From assembly GCA_934215545.1 (NCBI GenBank), contig CAKQAD010000005.1:12668-76667 (forward strand): a stretch of DNA of 64,000 nt. The letters run 5' to 3'. Within the stretch, counting starts at the first letter, position 1, and each line of letters starts with the position of its first letter. This document shows, piece after piece, positions 54,806 through 63,644 of this stretch. Made by a program: the position numbers and the translations under genes. Under the pieces are notes generated by a model. The model ran no database searches. It was not told the DNA's origin and was given only the letters and a program-made list of their open reading frames with translations. This DNA is from an uncultured Prevotella sp. Lineage in GTDB: Bacteria; Bacteroidota; Bacteroidia; Bacteroidales; Bacteroidaceae.

Positions 54806-55516
54806 ATGAACAAGATAAGAATGTTTTTAATGTTTTTGGTGCTTACTGTCACCACAGCATGGGCCGATGAAGTTCCTTACATCGACCCTCAAGCCACCTT
54901 CCTCACCCCCGATGGCGAGGAGAATGGCACCAGCTATCAGGGCTCGGCACCGCTTACCGTGCGTTTCTATGCCAATGCGTCGTCTGTTGGTGCATACACA
55001 CCGCATTACGAATGGCGTTTTTGCAGAGAAGGCTCATCGGTGCCCTATCTCGTGCGCTATGAGGAGAACACCGAATACACCTTTGTTGAGGCTGGAGCAC
55101 ACCGCATAGAATTGTATGCCACCTTTGTGCTTGGCACTGACACTATTGCTTATACCCAAGAATATTGGCAGACAGCTACCCCTATAACCATATCGATAAG
55201 CGAAAGCAAGCTCGATATGCCAAATGCCTTTTCGCCAAATGGTGATGGAATCAACGATGTTTATAAGGCAAAAAGCGGCTATCAGAGTTTAGTGGAGTTT
55301 CATGCCACCATATTCAATCGCTGGGGACAGAAACTTTTTGAATGGGACGACCCAGCCCAGGGATGGGATGGCAAGTTTAAAGGCAAAGACGTGAAGCAAG
55401 GAGTGTATTTCGTAGTTGTGAAGGCTGTAGGTGCCGATGGGCGCAAATATAACTTCAAGAAAGATGTCAATCTGTTGCGTGGTTACACCGAGAACACAAT
55501 GGGAGGAGGCTTTTGA
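54806..55516 (+). CDS. Secreted PKD-like protein with CHU_C (type 9 secretion) domain
   Basis: A 236-residue secreted protein. Signal peptide (MFLMFLVLTVTTAWA), a PKD-like beta domain (about residues 40-125, PLTVRFYANASSVG..HYEWRF.. TFVEAGAHRIEL) and a C-terminal CHU_C / T9SS type B sorting domain (about 140-230): MPNAFSPNGDGINDVYK, FHATIFNRWGQKLFEWDD, GWDGKFKGKDVKQGVYFVVV. It should pass the outer membrane through the type 9 system. With the promoter at 54770-54800, translation begins on a leaderless mRNA at 54806 or at M6 (54821), where a good signal peptide also starts. Confidence 0.88.
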   Translation: MNKIRMFLMFLVLTVTTAWADEVPYIDPQATFLTPDGEENGTSYQGSAPLTVRFYANASSVGAYTPHYEWRFCREGSSVPYLVRYEENTEYTFVEAGAHRIELYATFVLGTDTIAYTQEYWQTATPITISISESKLDMPNAFSPNGDGINDVYKAKSGYQSLVEFHATIFNRWGQKLFEWDDPAQGWDGKFKGKDVKQGVYFVVVKAVGADGRKYNFKKDVNLLRGYTENTMGGGF

Positions 55517-55577
55517 TTCTTGAATTGTATTTTTATTGATTGAACTTTCAAGAGTCAAAAATAAATTGAAGAATATC

Positions 55578-58418
55578 GTGGATACTATCAATAACGAAGA
55601 AGGAAAGATAAATGTTTGGGGTGCGCGTGTGCACAACCTAAAGAATATCGATGTGGAGATACCCCGTCAGTCGCTCACTGTAGTTACCGGATTGAGTGGC
55701 TCCGGCAAGTCGTCGTTGGCATTTGACACCATATATGCCGAAGGGCAGCGTCGATATATAGAGACATTCTCTGCCTATGCACGCAATTTCCTTGGTGGCA
55801 TGGAACGGCCTGATGTCGACAAAATAACGGGCTTGAGTCCTGTTATTAGCATCGAGCAGAAAACCACCAACCGCAATCCACGTTCCACCGTTGGCACCAC
55901 TACCGAAATCTACGACTATTTGCGCTTGCTTTATGCCCGCGCCGGCACCGCCTATAGCTATGCTACGGGCGAGAAGATGGTGAAATATACCGACGAGAGC
56001 ATCATTGAGATGATACAACAAACCTACGCTGGGCATCGCATATATATACTGGCGCCTCTTGTCAGACAGCGCAAAGGCCATTATCGCGAATTGTTCGAAA
56101 GCTTGCGACGCAAAGGCTATCTGTACGCCCGTGTCGATGGCGAGATATTGGAGATAACACGCGGCATGAAGACCGACCGCTATCGCAACCATAACATCGA
56201 GGTGGTGATAGACAAAATGCAGATGCAGCAAGGCTTCGAAGATCGTCTGCGCAAGACCATCGACACCGCTATGAGGCAAGGCGACGGCCTTATAATGATT
56301 CTTGATAAGGCTACTGGCGAGGCAAAGACCTATTCCAAGCGACTAATGTGTCCCACTACGGGTATTGCCTATCGCGACCCCGCACCAAATATATTCTCGT
56401 TCAACTCACCCGAAGGAGCTTGCCCACATTGCAAAGGACTGGGGTATGTGAACGAAATAGACCTAAAGAAGGTAATTCCCGATGAATCGCTCTCTATTTA
56501 TGAAGGCGCTATTGTGCCTTTAGGAAAATATAAAAACCAAATGATTTTCTGGCAGATTGCTGCCATTCTCGAGCGTCAGGACTACACCATAAAGACTCCA
56601 GTGTGCGAAATTGCACCCGAAACGCTCAATGAAATATTGTATGGCTCGCTCGAAAGTGTGCGCATAAGCAAAGATGTGGTACACACTTCCAGCGACTACT
56701 TTACCAACTTCGATGGTGTAGTGAAATATCTGCGCACGGTGATGGACAACGACGACTCTACTGCCGGACAGAAGTGGGCCGACCAGTTTCTTGCCGAATG
56801 TGAATGTCCGGAGTGTAATGGCCGTCGTCTTAACCGCGAGTCGCTGTCGTATCGTATTTGGGATAAGAATATTTCCGAGGTGGCAAGCATGGACATCAGT
56901 CAGCTAATAGATTGGATAGGCGAGGCAGAACAGCATCTCGATGCTCGTCAGCAGACCATTGCCACCGACATCTTCAAAGAGATACGCACACGCGTAAATT
57001 TCCTTCTTGATGTGGGGCTCGACTATTTGTCGCTCAACCGTCAGTCGGCTACGCTGTCGGGTGGCGAGAGTCAGCGCATACGCCTTGCCACCCAGATAGG
57101 GTCGCAACTTGTAAATGTGCTTTATATCCTCGACGAACCGAGTATCGGTCTGCATCAGCGCGACAACGAGCGACTTATACATTCGCTCAAGCAGTTGCGC
57201 GACATAGGCAACACTGTGGTTGTGGTGGAACACGACAAGGACATGATGCTCAATGCCGACTATATTGTTGATATCGGCCCTAAGGCAGGAATGCATGGAG
57301 GCGAGGTGGTGTTTCAAGGCACCCCGCAACAGATGCTGCAAACCCATACTATAACAGCCGACTATCTAAATGGCGTGCGCTGCATACCAGTGCCTGCAGA
57401 ACGACGCCAAGGCAATGGCCAACAGCTCACAATAAAAGGGGCAAGTGGCAACAATCTGAAACACATAGATGTGTCGTTCCCATTAGGAAAATTGATAGTA
57501 GTCACGGGTGTCAGCGGTTCGGGCAAGTCGACTTTGGTCAATGAAACGCTACAGCCAATACTGTCGCAACATTTTTATCGCTCGCTGAAGAAGCCTATGC
57601 CATACGATGCGGTTGAAGGACTTGAATATGTAGACAAGGTGGTGAATGTCGACCAATCGCCACTCGGTCGCACACCACGTTCCAACCCTGCTACCTATAC
57701 AGGTGTGTTCAGCGATATTCGCTCGCTGTTTGTGGCATTGCCAGAGGCAAAGATACGTGGATATAAGCCTGGACGCTTTTCGTTTAACGTGAAGGGCGGA
57801 CGCTGCGAAACCTGCAAGGGCAACGGCTACAAAACAATAGAAATGAATTTCCTGCCCGATGTTATGGTGCCTTGCGAGGTTTGCCATGGCAAGCGCTACA
57901 ACCGAGAGACTCTTGAGGTGCGCTATAAAGGCAAGAGCATAGCCGATGTTCTTGATATGACCATCAATCAGGCGGTGGAGTTTTTTGAAAATGTGCCATC
58001 GATACTTCAGAAGATACGCACCATACAGGATGTCGGTCTTGGATATATAAAGCTTGGACAACCCTCCACCACATTGTCGGGTGGCGAGAGCCAACGTGTG
58101 AAGTTAGCTTCCGAGCTAAGCAAGCGCGACACGGGCAATACCATGTATATTCTCGACGAACCAACCACTGGTCTACATTTCGAAGACATTCGCATATTGA
58201 TGAATGTACTTCAGCAACTTGTTGATCGTGGCAACACGGTGATAGTTATTGAGCACAACCTCGATGTGATAAAGCAAGCCGACCATGTAATTGATATCGG
58301 TCCTGATGGTGGACGTGCAGGCGGATGCGTAGTGGCTACAGGCACACCAGAGCAGATAGCACAGTGCAAGCAAAGCTTCACGGGCCGCTTCCTTGCAACG
58401 GAATTACAGCAGCCTTGA
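55578..58418 (+). CDS. uvrA: Excinuclease ABC subunit A (UvrA), non-AUG start
   Basis: A ~946-residue ATPase that finds bulky DNA lesions for nucleotide excision repair. Two ABC halves: TGLSGSGKSSLAFDT with TLSGGESQRIRLA and ILDEPSIGLHQRD; then TGVSGSGKSTLVNET with TLSGGESQRVKLA and ILDEPTTGLHFED. Zinc-binding cysteines occur in CPHCKGLGY, CECPECNGRRL, CETCKGNGY and CEVCHGKRY. No ATG is in frame before the conserved INVWGARVHNLKNIDV; the first in-frame ATG lies beyond Walker A, so a GTG (55578) or TTG (55536, 55566) must be used. GTG is chosen for its close spacing to conserved sequence. It follows the CHU_C gene by 61 bp. Confidence 0.94.
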   Translation: MDTINNEEGKINVWGARVHNLKNIDVEIPRQSLTVVTGLSGSGKSSLAFDTIYAEGQRRYIETFSAYARNFLGGMERPDVDKITGLSPVISIEQKTTNRNPRSTVGTTTEIYDYLRLLYARAGTAYSYATGEKMVKYTDESIIEMIQQTYAGHRIYILAPLVRQRKGHYRELFESLRRKGYLYARVDGEILEITRGMKTDRYRNHNIEVVIDKMQMQQGFEDRLRKTIDTAMRQGDGLIMILDKATGEAKTYSKRLMCPTTGIAYRDPAPNIFSFNSPEGACPHCKGLGYVNEIDLKKVIPDESLSIYEGAIVPLGKYKNQMIFWQIAAILERQDYTIKTPVCEIAPETLNEILYGSLESVRISKDVVHTSSDYFTNFDGVVKYLRTVMDNDDSTAGQKWADQFLAECECPECNGRRLNRESLSYRIWDKNISEVASMDISQLIDWIGEAEQHLDARQQTIATDIFKEIRTRVNFLLDVGLDYLSLNRQSATLSGGESQRIRLATQIGSQLVNVLYILDEPSIGLHQRDNERLIHSLKQLRDIGNTVVVVEHDKDMMLNADYIVDIGPKAGMHGGEVVFQGTPQQMLQTHTITADYLNGVRCIPVPAERRQGNGQQLTIKGASGNNLKHIDVSFPLGKLIVVTGVSGSGKSTLVNETLQPILSQHFYRSLKKPMPYDAVEGLEYVDKVVNVDQSPLGRTPRSNPATYTGVFSDIRSLFVALPEAKIRGYKPGRFSFNVKGGRCETCKGNGYKTIEMNFLPDVMVPCEVCHGKRYNRETLEVRYKGKSIADVLDMTINQAVEFFENVPSILQKIRTIQDVGLGYIKLGQPSTTLSGGESQRVKLASELSKRDTGNTMYILDEPTTGLHFEDIRILMNVLQQLVDRGNTVIVIEHNLDVIKQADHVIDIGPDGGRAGGCVVATGTPEQIAQCKQSFTGRFLATELQQP

Positions 58419-58560
58419 TAAACCTGATATGTTTTCATTGCCATTTATATATATGTGCTAATCAGAAGATTGTTTAAGTTATGTCATGGCGTTAAATGGA
58501 ATTGTTTTGCCATTGTTTGATGCAAAATGCGCACTAACACAGCTGAAAAGGCATCGTTGG

Positions 58561-58592
58561 TTTGGCAATACGGATAAAAAACAGTAATTTTG
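58561..58592 (+). promoter_or_regulatory. Bacteroidetes promoter of the POT transporter
   Basis: TTTG (58561-58564), 20 bp, TAATTTTG (58585-58592). The leader is ~58 nt. Confidence 0.83.
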
Positions 58593-58657
58593 TAAAATGT
58601 ATTTCGGCTAAATATGTGAAATATTAAATAAAACAATAAAAGCAATTTAAAATTCTT

Positions 58658-60184
58658 ATGTTTGAAAATCAACCTAAAGGCCTTTGGGCACTTGCATTGG
58701 CCAACACTGGAGAGCGATTTGGTTACTACACCATGCTCGCAGTATTCTTGCTGTATTTGCAGGCCAACTTCGGTTTTGAGACCGGAATAGCAACTACTAT
58801 TTACTCAACCTTCCTCATGATGGTTTACTTCCTTCCAATCATTGGCGGTATAGCAGCCGACAAATTTGGATTTGGACGTATGGTTACCACAGGTATTTTC
58901 ATCATGTTTATCGGTTACCTCGTTCTCTCTCTTCCTCTTGGAAAAGACTCGGTAGCCATAGGTGCTATGGGAGTATCGCTCATCCTTATTGCCTTAGGTA
59001 CGGGACTTTTCAAGGGCAATCTCCAGGTAATGGTGGGTCGTCTCTACGATGAGCCACGATATTCTAACAATCGCGACTCTGGTTTCTCGCTCTTCTATAT
59101 GGCTATCAATATCGGTGCGATGTTCGCTCCAACTGCAGCCATTAAGATTATGGAGTGGGCAAAGACAAGCCTGGGTGTGACTGCTGAGGATGCTTACCAT
59201 TTTGCATTCGCTGTGGCATGTGCATCATTGATTTTTAGTATTGCTATCTATTACATTTTCAGTTTCACATACAAGCACGTGCTTGCAAACGGTGAGCAGA
59301 AGACATCTACCGACAATGCTAAGTCTGAGGTCGAGGAAATATCACCTGCTGAAACCAAGGAGCGCATCGTATGCTTATGCCTTGTTTTTGCTGTGGTTAT
59401 CTTCTTCTGGATGGCATTCCATCAGAATGGTAACACATTGACATTGTTTGCCCGCGACTTTACCAACAAGACATCAGAGGGTCTGCAGTCTATGGCATTC
59501 GACGTTACCAACCTTGTGGCATGTATCTTCGTGGTGTATGGCAGTTTCGGACTTGCACAAAGCAAGACTTTTAAAGGCAGAGGAATTTCTCTCGGCGTAA
59601 TTATTGCAGCTATCGCATTCTTGTACTATAAGTATAATGCACTTGATGGCATTGTCAATGTAGAAGCACCTATCTTCCAGCAGTTCAACCCATGCTATGT
59701 AGTAGCCTTGACACCAGTGAGTGTAGCAATGTTTGCTTGGCTTCGCAAGATGGGCAAAGAGCCGACATCTCCTGAGAAGATTGGTCTTGGTATGCTTGTA
59801 GCAGCATTTGCTTTCGTATGGATGGCAGTAGGCTCTATGGGTCTTGAGCTTCCATTGGCACAGGGCAATCCTGCAACAGAAGGCCCTCGTGTAAGTGCAA
59901 ACCTTCTTATTTCTACATATCTCATCCTTACCTTTGCAGAGCTTCTGCTTTCTCCTATCGGAATCTCATTCGTATCAAAGGTAGCGCCTCCAAAGTACGC
60001 AGGCTTGATGATGGGTCTTTGGTTTGGTGCAACAGCTATCGGCAACCAGTTGGTAATGGTGCCAGGCATCATGTGGGGTATGAATTTCAACCTTGTAACA
60101 ATTTGGGGTGTTCTTGCAGGCATCTGTCTAATCTCTGCACTGTTCATCTTCTGTATAATCAAGAAGCTCAATCGTGTTAGCTAA
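58658..60184 (+). CDS. POT/PTR2 family peptide transporter
   Basis: A 508-residue proton-coupled oligopeptide symporter of the inner membrane with 12 or more helices. The first helix has N16-T-G-E19-R20-F-GYY, matching the ExxER-F-x-YY proton-coupling motif except that the first Glu is Asn. MGVSLILIALGTGLFKGNLQVMVGRLYDEP and DSGFSLFYMAINIGAMFAP (PTR2 signature FYxxINxG) follow, and TYLILTFAELLLSPIGISFVSKVAPPKYAGLMMG is the second signature. It probably supplies di- and tripeptides, the main nitrogen source of these bacteria. Monocistronic, between a full promoter and a hairpin. Confidence 0.92.
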   Translation: MFENQPKGLWALALANTGERFGYYTMLAVFLLYLQANFGFETGIATTIYSTFLMMVYFLPIIGGIAADKFGFGRMVTTGIFIMFIGYLVLSLPLGKDSVAIGAMGVSLILIALGTGLFKGNLQVMVGRLYDEPRYSNNRDSGFSLFYMAINIGAMFAPTAAIKIMEWAKTSLGVTAEDAYHFAFAVACASLIFSIAIYYIFSFTYKHVLANGEQKTSTDNAKSEVEEISPAETKERIVCLCLVFAVVIFFWMAFHQNGNTLTLFARDFTNKTSEGLQSMAFDVTNLVACIFVVYGSFGLAQSKTFKGRGISLGVIIAAIAFLYYKYNALDGIVNVEAPIFQQFNPCYVVALTPVSVAMFAWLRKMGKEPTSPEKIGLGMLVAAFAFVWMAVGSMGLELPLAQGNPATEGPRVSANLLISTYLILTFAELLLSPIGISFVSKVAPPKYAGLMMGLWFGATAIGNQLVMVPGIMWGMNFNLVTIWGVLAGICLISALFIFCIIKKLNRVS

Positions 60185-60250
60185 ACTGTTTTGATAATTC
60201 ATAATTCTTGCCCAAATCCAGACAATGGTTAGGGCTATTGGTTAATAGTG

Positions 60251-60283
60251 AAGGGTGTGCATTAACAATGTGCACCCTTTTCG
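60251..60283 (+). terminator. Terminator after the POT gene
   Basis: AAGGGTG (60251-60257) with CACCCTT (60273-60279), extended by an imperfect TGCATT/AATGTG inner stem and followed by TTTTC. Confidence 0.75.
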
Positions 60284-60364
60284 TATTCGCTGTTATTGGC
60301 ATGTTGTTTGCTTTAAGAATATAGTAACAATGATTCTATCATTATCTAAAACCATTAATATCTT

Positions 60365-60949
60365 ATGAGTTTACTCACATCTATTCTATGTGTCGCATGC
60401 GTGCTGTTATTGGCTGTGGCAGTGTATTGTTTTTATTGTTATCGCACCATTGCCAGCAACCAAGCCGTAGCAAGGTCGACCACCGACGATTCTGACAATA
60501 AATATGCTGGTATGCTTCCGAAAGAGTTGTGTATGCAACTGCTGAAAGACATGAATTGCAAGGTTGAAATAGACGAGGAGAATGCCGACCATTTGGTCTT
60601 TGATTTTCAAGGCGAGACATTTTCTATGTATGTCGGCAATGAGTCGTTGCTTATCAATATCTACGACTATGCTTGGGGTAACATATCGTTAGACGATATC
60701 AGCGAAGTGTCTAATCTGCGCAAGGCTATTAACAATGTAAATATCAATAGTGGTGTTACGGTGTTGTATTCTATCGACGATGAGCATCGTTTGATGGTTG
60801 TACACTCAAAACGTCAGTTGGTGATGACCTATCAAATACCAAGTCTAAAGGACTATCTCACAGCTATGCTTGTGAGCTTCTTTGAAACGCAACGTGCACT
60901 AAAACTCGAACTCGATAATATGCGTAAGAATACTGAACAACACGCATAA
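60365..60949 (+). CDS. YbjN-like membrane-anchored protein
   Basis: A 194-residue protein with one N-terminal helix (residues ~5-27, TSILCVACVLLLAVAVYCFYCY) and a soluble domain like the YbjN / type III secretion chaperone fold: MLLKDMNCKVEIDEENADHL-type first helix and strand, LVFDFQGETFSMYVGNESLLINIYDY, NNVNINSGVTVLYSIDDEHRLMVVHSK, and a C-terminal helix (FFETQRALKLELDNM). Function is unknown. It stands alone between two terminators, with no clear promoter box seen. The fold assignment is by pattern and moderately sure. Confidence 0.6.
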   Translation: MSLLTSILCVACVLLLAVAVYCFYCYRTIASNQAVARSTTDDSDNKYAGMLPKELCMQLLKDMNCKVEIDEENADHLVFDFQGETFSMYVGNESLLINIYDYAWGNISLDDISEVSNLRKAINNVNINSGVTVLYSIDDEHRLMVVHSKRQLVMTYQIPSLKDYLTAMLVSFFETQRALKLELDNMRKNTEQHA

Positions 60950-60991
60950 CCCCCAATCGGTTATTAGACCGAATAGAGAAGATTATTAAAA

Positions 60992-61038
60992 AAAACGGGA
61001 GACAAACACCTTATGAACTGGTGATTGTCTCCCGTTTT
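60992..61038. terminator. Bidirectional terminator, YbjN-like gene / GH84 gene
   Basis: A 13-bp perfect stem (60992-61004 with 61026-61038, AAAACGGGAGACA) with inner ACC/GGT, an A-run on one side and T-run on the other. Confidence 0.92.
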
Positions 61039-61094
61039 GTTTGTTGTTTCACCCAAATCCAATTGTCGGTTTGGGTTTTTGTATTGCTACGTCT

Positions 61095-63644
61095 TTACTT
61101 TGCAATAATCTCAAACACCTCTACGTTGCCTTCGATTTCGGCCTTTGCAGCATTTTTGTTGAGAGCCACTTTAAACATAGAGTTGGTTACATCGGTCGAT
61201 TCGATGAGCTTGCCCTTGCGGTTATATTGGTTGAACTTAACCTTAGCTTCAGGCTTCATGTTGAGCAGCAAGGTGTAGGCTGTGGTGCCCTTCTCAACCT
61301 CGAATGTCAGTTTGCCGTTGCTCATGAATGATGTGCAAGGATTGCTGTCGAATCCGAGCATTGCAGCTTCCATGTCGTTGGCTTCCACCTTGAATGGCAG
61401 TGTCTCAGGTGTTGTTGGGTTCACCTCGAATGAGCGCACTGCTATCCAGCTCTTCTTCTCCGACTCCAGTTTGCGTATGCGTATATAGCGTGCCTCTACT
61501 GGCTCACCCTTCCAGTGTATGATGTATGTCTTCTGCAGTTCGCCAGTGAGTGCTTTCCACTCCTTGCCGTCGGCAGACCATTCCAGGATGGTGTTGTCGT
61601 AGTAGTCGACATCGTCTACAGAGTTGCGTCCTTGCAGTATGCGTACTTCCTTTACGGGGCGCAGGCAACCGAGGTCGGCACCCACCCAGTCGCCAGTGGC
61701 TTGGCTCTGACCATTATGATAGTAGGTGGTAGAGTCGTTGTCGAACATCAGCTTGCCCTGTGTGGTATATACTGTGGCGTATGTTCCGGCACCGGTGTAG
61801 AATGCAGGAGCCTTGCCAGCAATTGTCTGGAAGAATGCTGTTGCCATATCGTCCATGGCATGCTCATAGAAAGGCTGCAGCACCAGAGTTCCCGACTTGT
61901 GAGCCTGATAGGCTTTGAGGTCGTCGGTCGACATGCGGTTGCCTATGTATGCATTCCAGAACTTTTCGTAGTCGCCTTCCTTATATATGTTCATAAGGTC
62001 AAGGGCGCCCTTGCCACGCTTGCCCAGCTTTGTGAATTCTGTGAGCCATGGGCGTAGTTCCTTCATAAGCAGCTGGTTCTTGCACTTGTTTTCCATTTGC
62101 TCTTGAGCCTTCTCTACACGGTCGAACTCTGCATAGAGGTCGTTGTATTGTTGCTGTGTATAGTTGGCAAGGCGGAATGTCTTTGTCTCCCACGACTCAT
62201 CGCGGCGGTAGCCAGTCTCGGTATCGCACGAGTGCATTGCGAAAGTGCGGTAAGCATCGTGAGCTTCTGGTGTGAGGTCGCTTATGCCGCGCTCCCAGTT
62301 GTCGAGTGCATTATAGTCGGCAATGTTCCAGTTATAGTCTGCCACGCCATAGAGAGCCAGCTTCGATGCTTCGCCATGTTCCATAGGGTTAGAGAGCACA
62401 CCGCATGTTTCCTTGTCGGTGAGGTCGGTTTCGAGTCCGTATGTAGGGCCTTGCATGATGATGTGGCGTGCATAGTCGGTTACGGGGAAGTTCCACCAAT
62501 AGTAGGCTGGGCGCTTGATGCGTGAGTTCACGAAGTCGAGTGTCTCTCTGGTAAGGTCAGAGCATACCACTGCTCCTGTCCAGAACACGTTGATTGATGG
62601 GTCGAGTTCGTTGCCATAGATGGCGAGTGGGCCGTCAGGACCTGGCTTTGCCCACAGCTGTGAGTAGTCGGTAGGACACACCACGAGCGGAGCAACATCG
62701 CCCTTTGCCTTTATAAATTCGCGTGTGAGACGGTTGCACAACTCTACCTGCTTTTTAGGGTTGGTACCTTCGCCGTTGATATCGTCGAAGTGTATAGCAA
62801 ATGAGCGCACGCCGAGGTCGTACATCATATTGAATTTGTTCACGAGGTTGTTATAGTCTTCCTCGTTCCATTTGATGTCTTGTCCTGGGTGTATAGCCCA
62901 CACAAAGTCTACTCGGTTGCGCTTACATGCTTCAACGAGCTCTTTGATTTTCTGTGCCTGGTCGGCAGGATAAGGCTTGCGCCAGTTAGGGCAGCTGTGG
63001 AATGGGTCGTCTTTAGGTCCATACACATATTCGTTGAGCTTGTTGCGTCCGTAGTAGTCGATGAGTGAGAGTCGCACTTGGTGCGACCATGGTTCGCCGT
63101 AGAATCCCTCTACAACGCCACGCAGTGGCAGGTCGGGATAGTCGTTGCATGTAGTGTAAGGCATGTTGCCGCCAGCGGCAGGCGATGCCATGAGTTGTTT
63201 CATGGTCTGCAGTGCGTAGAATGCGCCGCGCTCATCGTATCCAACGATGCTTATGCCCTTGTCGTTGGCAGTGAGCAGGTAGGCACCCGATACCATCTTC
63301 TTCAGTCCGGCTTTGCGTGCTACTTTCTCGCCGAAGTCGATAGTGAGCTTCACGCCTTTCTTGTTGGCTTTAAGGAACTGTGTGTCGGCAGCGAAGCGTG
63401 CTTGGCGGTCGATGATGTTCACACCTTGAGCCATATCGATGAGCTTAGAAGCATCGCATGTAAAGTTGTGTGGTGTAGGGTTTACGATGATGCCGTGGTG
63501 GTCGAGTTTCTTGCCAGGCACTGCGTTGATGTCCTGTTTCTCTCCACGTTGTGAACTTAGGTCGAATCCTTCGTCCTGAGCCTGCGCAGACATGGTGCAG
63601 GTGGCGGCTACGAGTGCCGTGAGTAAGAATTTGTTTTTAGTCAT
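61095..63644 (-). CDS. Secreted GH84 beta-N-acetylglucosaminidase
   Basis: An 849-residue exported glycosidase releasing terminal GlcNAc from host glycans. Signal peptide (1-22, TMSAQAQ), a GH20b-like N-terminal domain (~50-165), and the GH84 barrel opening with RGVVEGFYGEPWSH (175-188). D287-D288 in SFAIHFDDINGEG are the paired catalytic aspartates of substrate-assisted GH84 enzymes. Residues ~640-780 form an F5/8 type C carbohydrate-binding domain (CLRPVKEVRILQGRN ... ILEWSADGKEWKAL). It is the size of the Bacteroides homologue BtGH84. Minus -7 box TAACTTTG at 63712-63719. Confidence 0.93.
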   Translation of the reverse strand: MTKNKFLLTALVAATCTMSAQAQDEGFDLSSQRGEKQDINAVPGKKLDHHGIIVNPTPHNFTCDASKLIDMAQGVNIIDRQARFAADTQFLKANKKGVKLTIDFGEKVARKAGLKKMVSGAYLLTANDKGISIVGYDERGAFYALQTMKQLMASPAAGGNMPYTTCNDYPDLPLRGVVEGFYGEPWSHQVRLSLIDYYGRNKLNEYVYGPKDDPFHSCPNWRKPYPADQAQKIKELVEACKRNRVDFVWAIHPGQDIKWNEEDYNNLVNKFNMMYDLGVRSFAIHFDDINGEGTNPKKQVELCNRLTREFIKAKGDVAPLVVCPTDYSQLWAKPGPDGPLAIYGNELDPSINVFWTGAVVCSDLTRETLDFVNSRIKRPAYYWWNFPVTDYARHIIMQGPTYGLETDLTDKETCGVLSNPMEHGEASKLALYGVADYNWNIADYNALDNWERGISDLTPEAHDAYRTFAMHSCDTETGYRRDESWETKTFRLANYTQQQYNDLYAEFDRVEKAQEQMENKCKNQLLMKELRPWLTEFTKLGKRGKGALDLMNIYKEGDYEKFWNAYIGNRMSTDDLKAYQAHKSGTLVLQPFYEHAMDDMATAFFQTIAGKAPAFYTGAGTYATVYTTQGKLMFDNDSTTYYHNGQSQATGDWVGADLGCLRPVKEVRILQGRNSVDDVDYYDNTILEWSADGKEWKALTGELQKTYIIHWKGEPVEARYIRIRKLESEKKSWIAVRSFEVNPTTPETLPFKVEANDMEAAMLGFDSNPCTSFMSNGKLTFEVEKGTTAYTLLLNMKPEAKVKFNQYNRKGKLIESTDVTNSMFKVALNKNAAKAEIEGNVEVFEIIAK

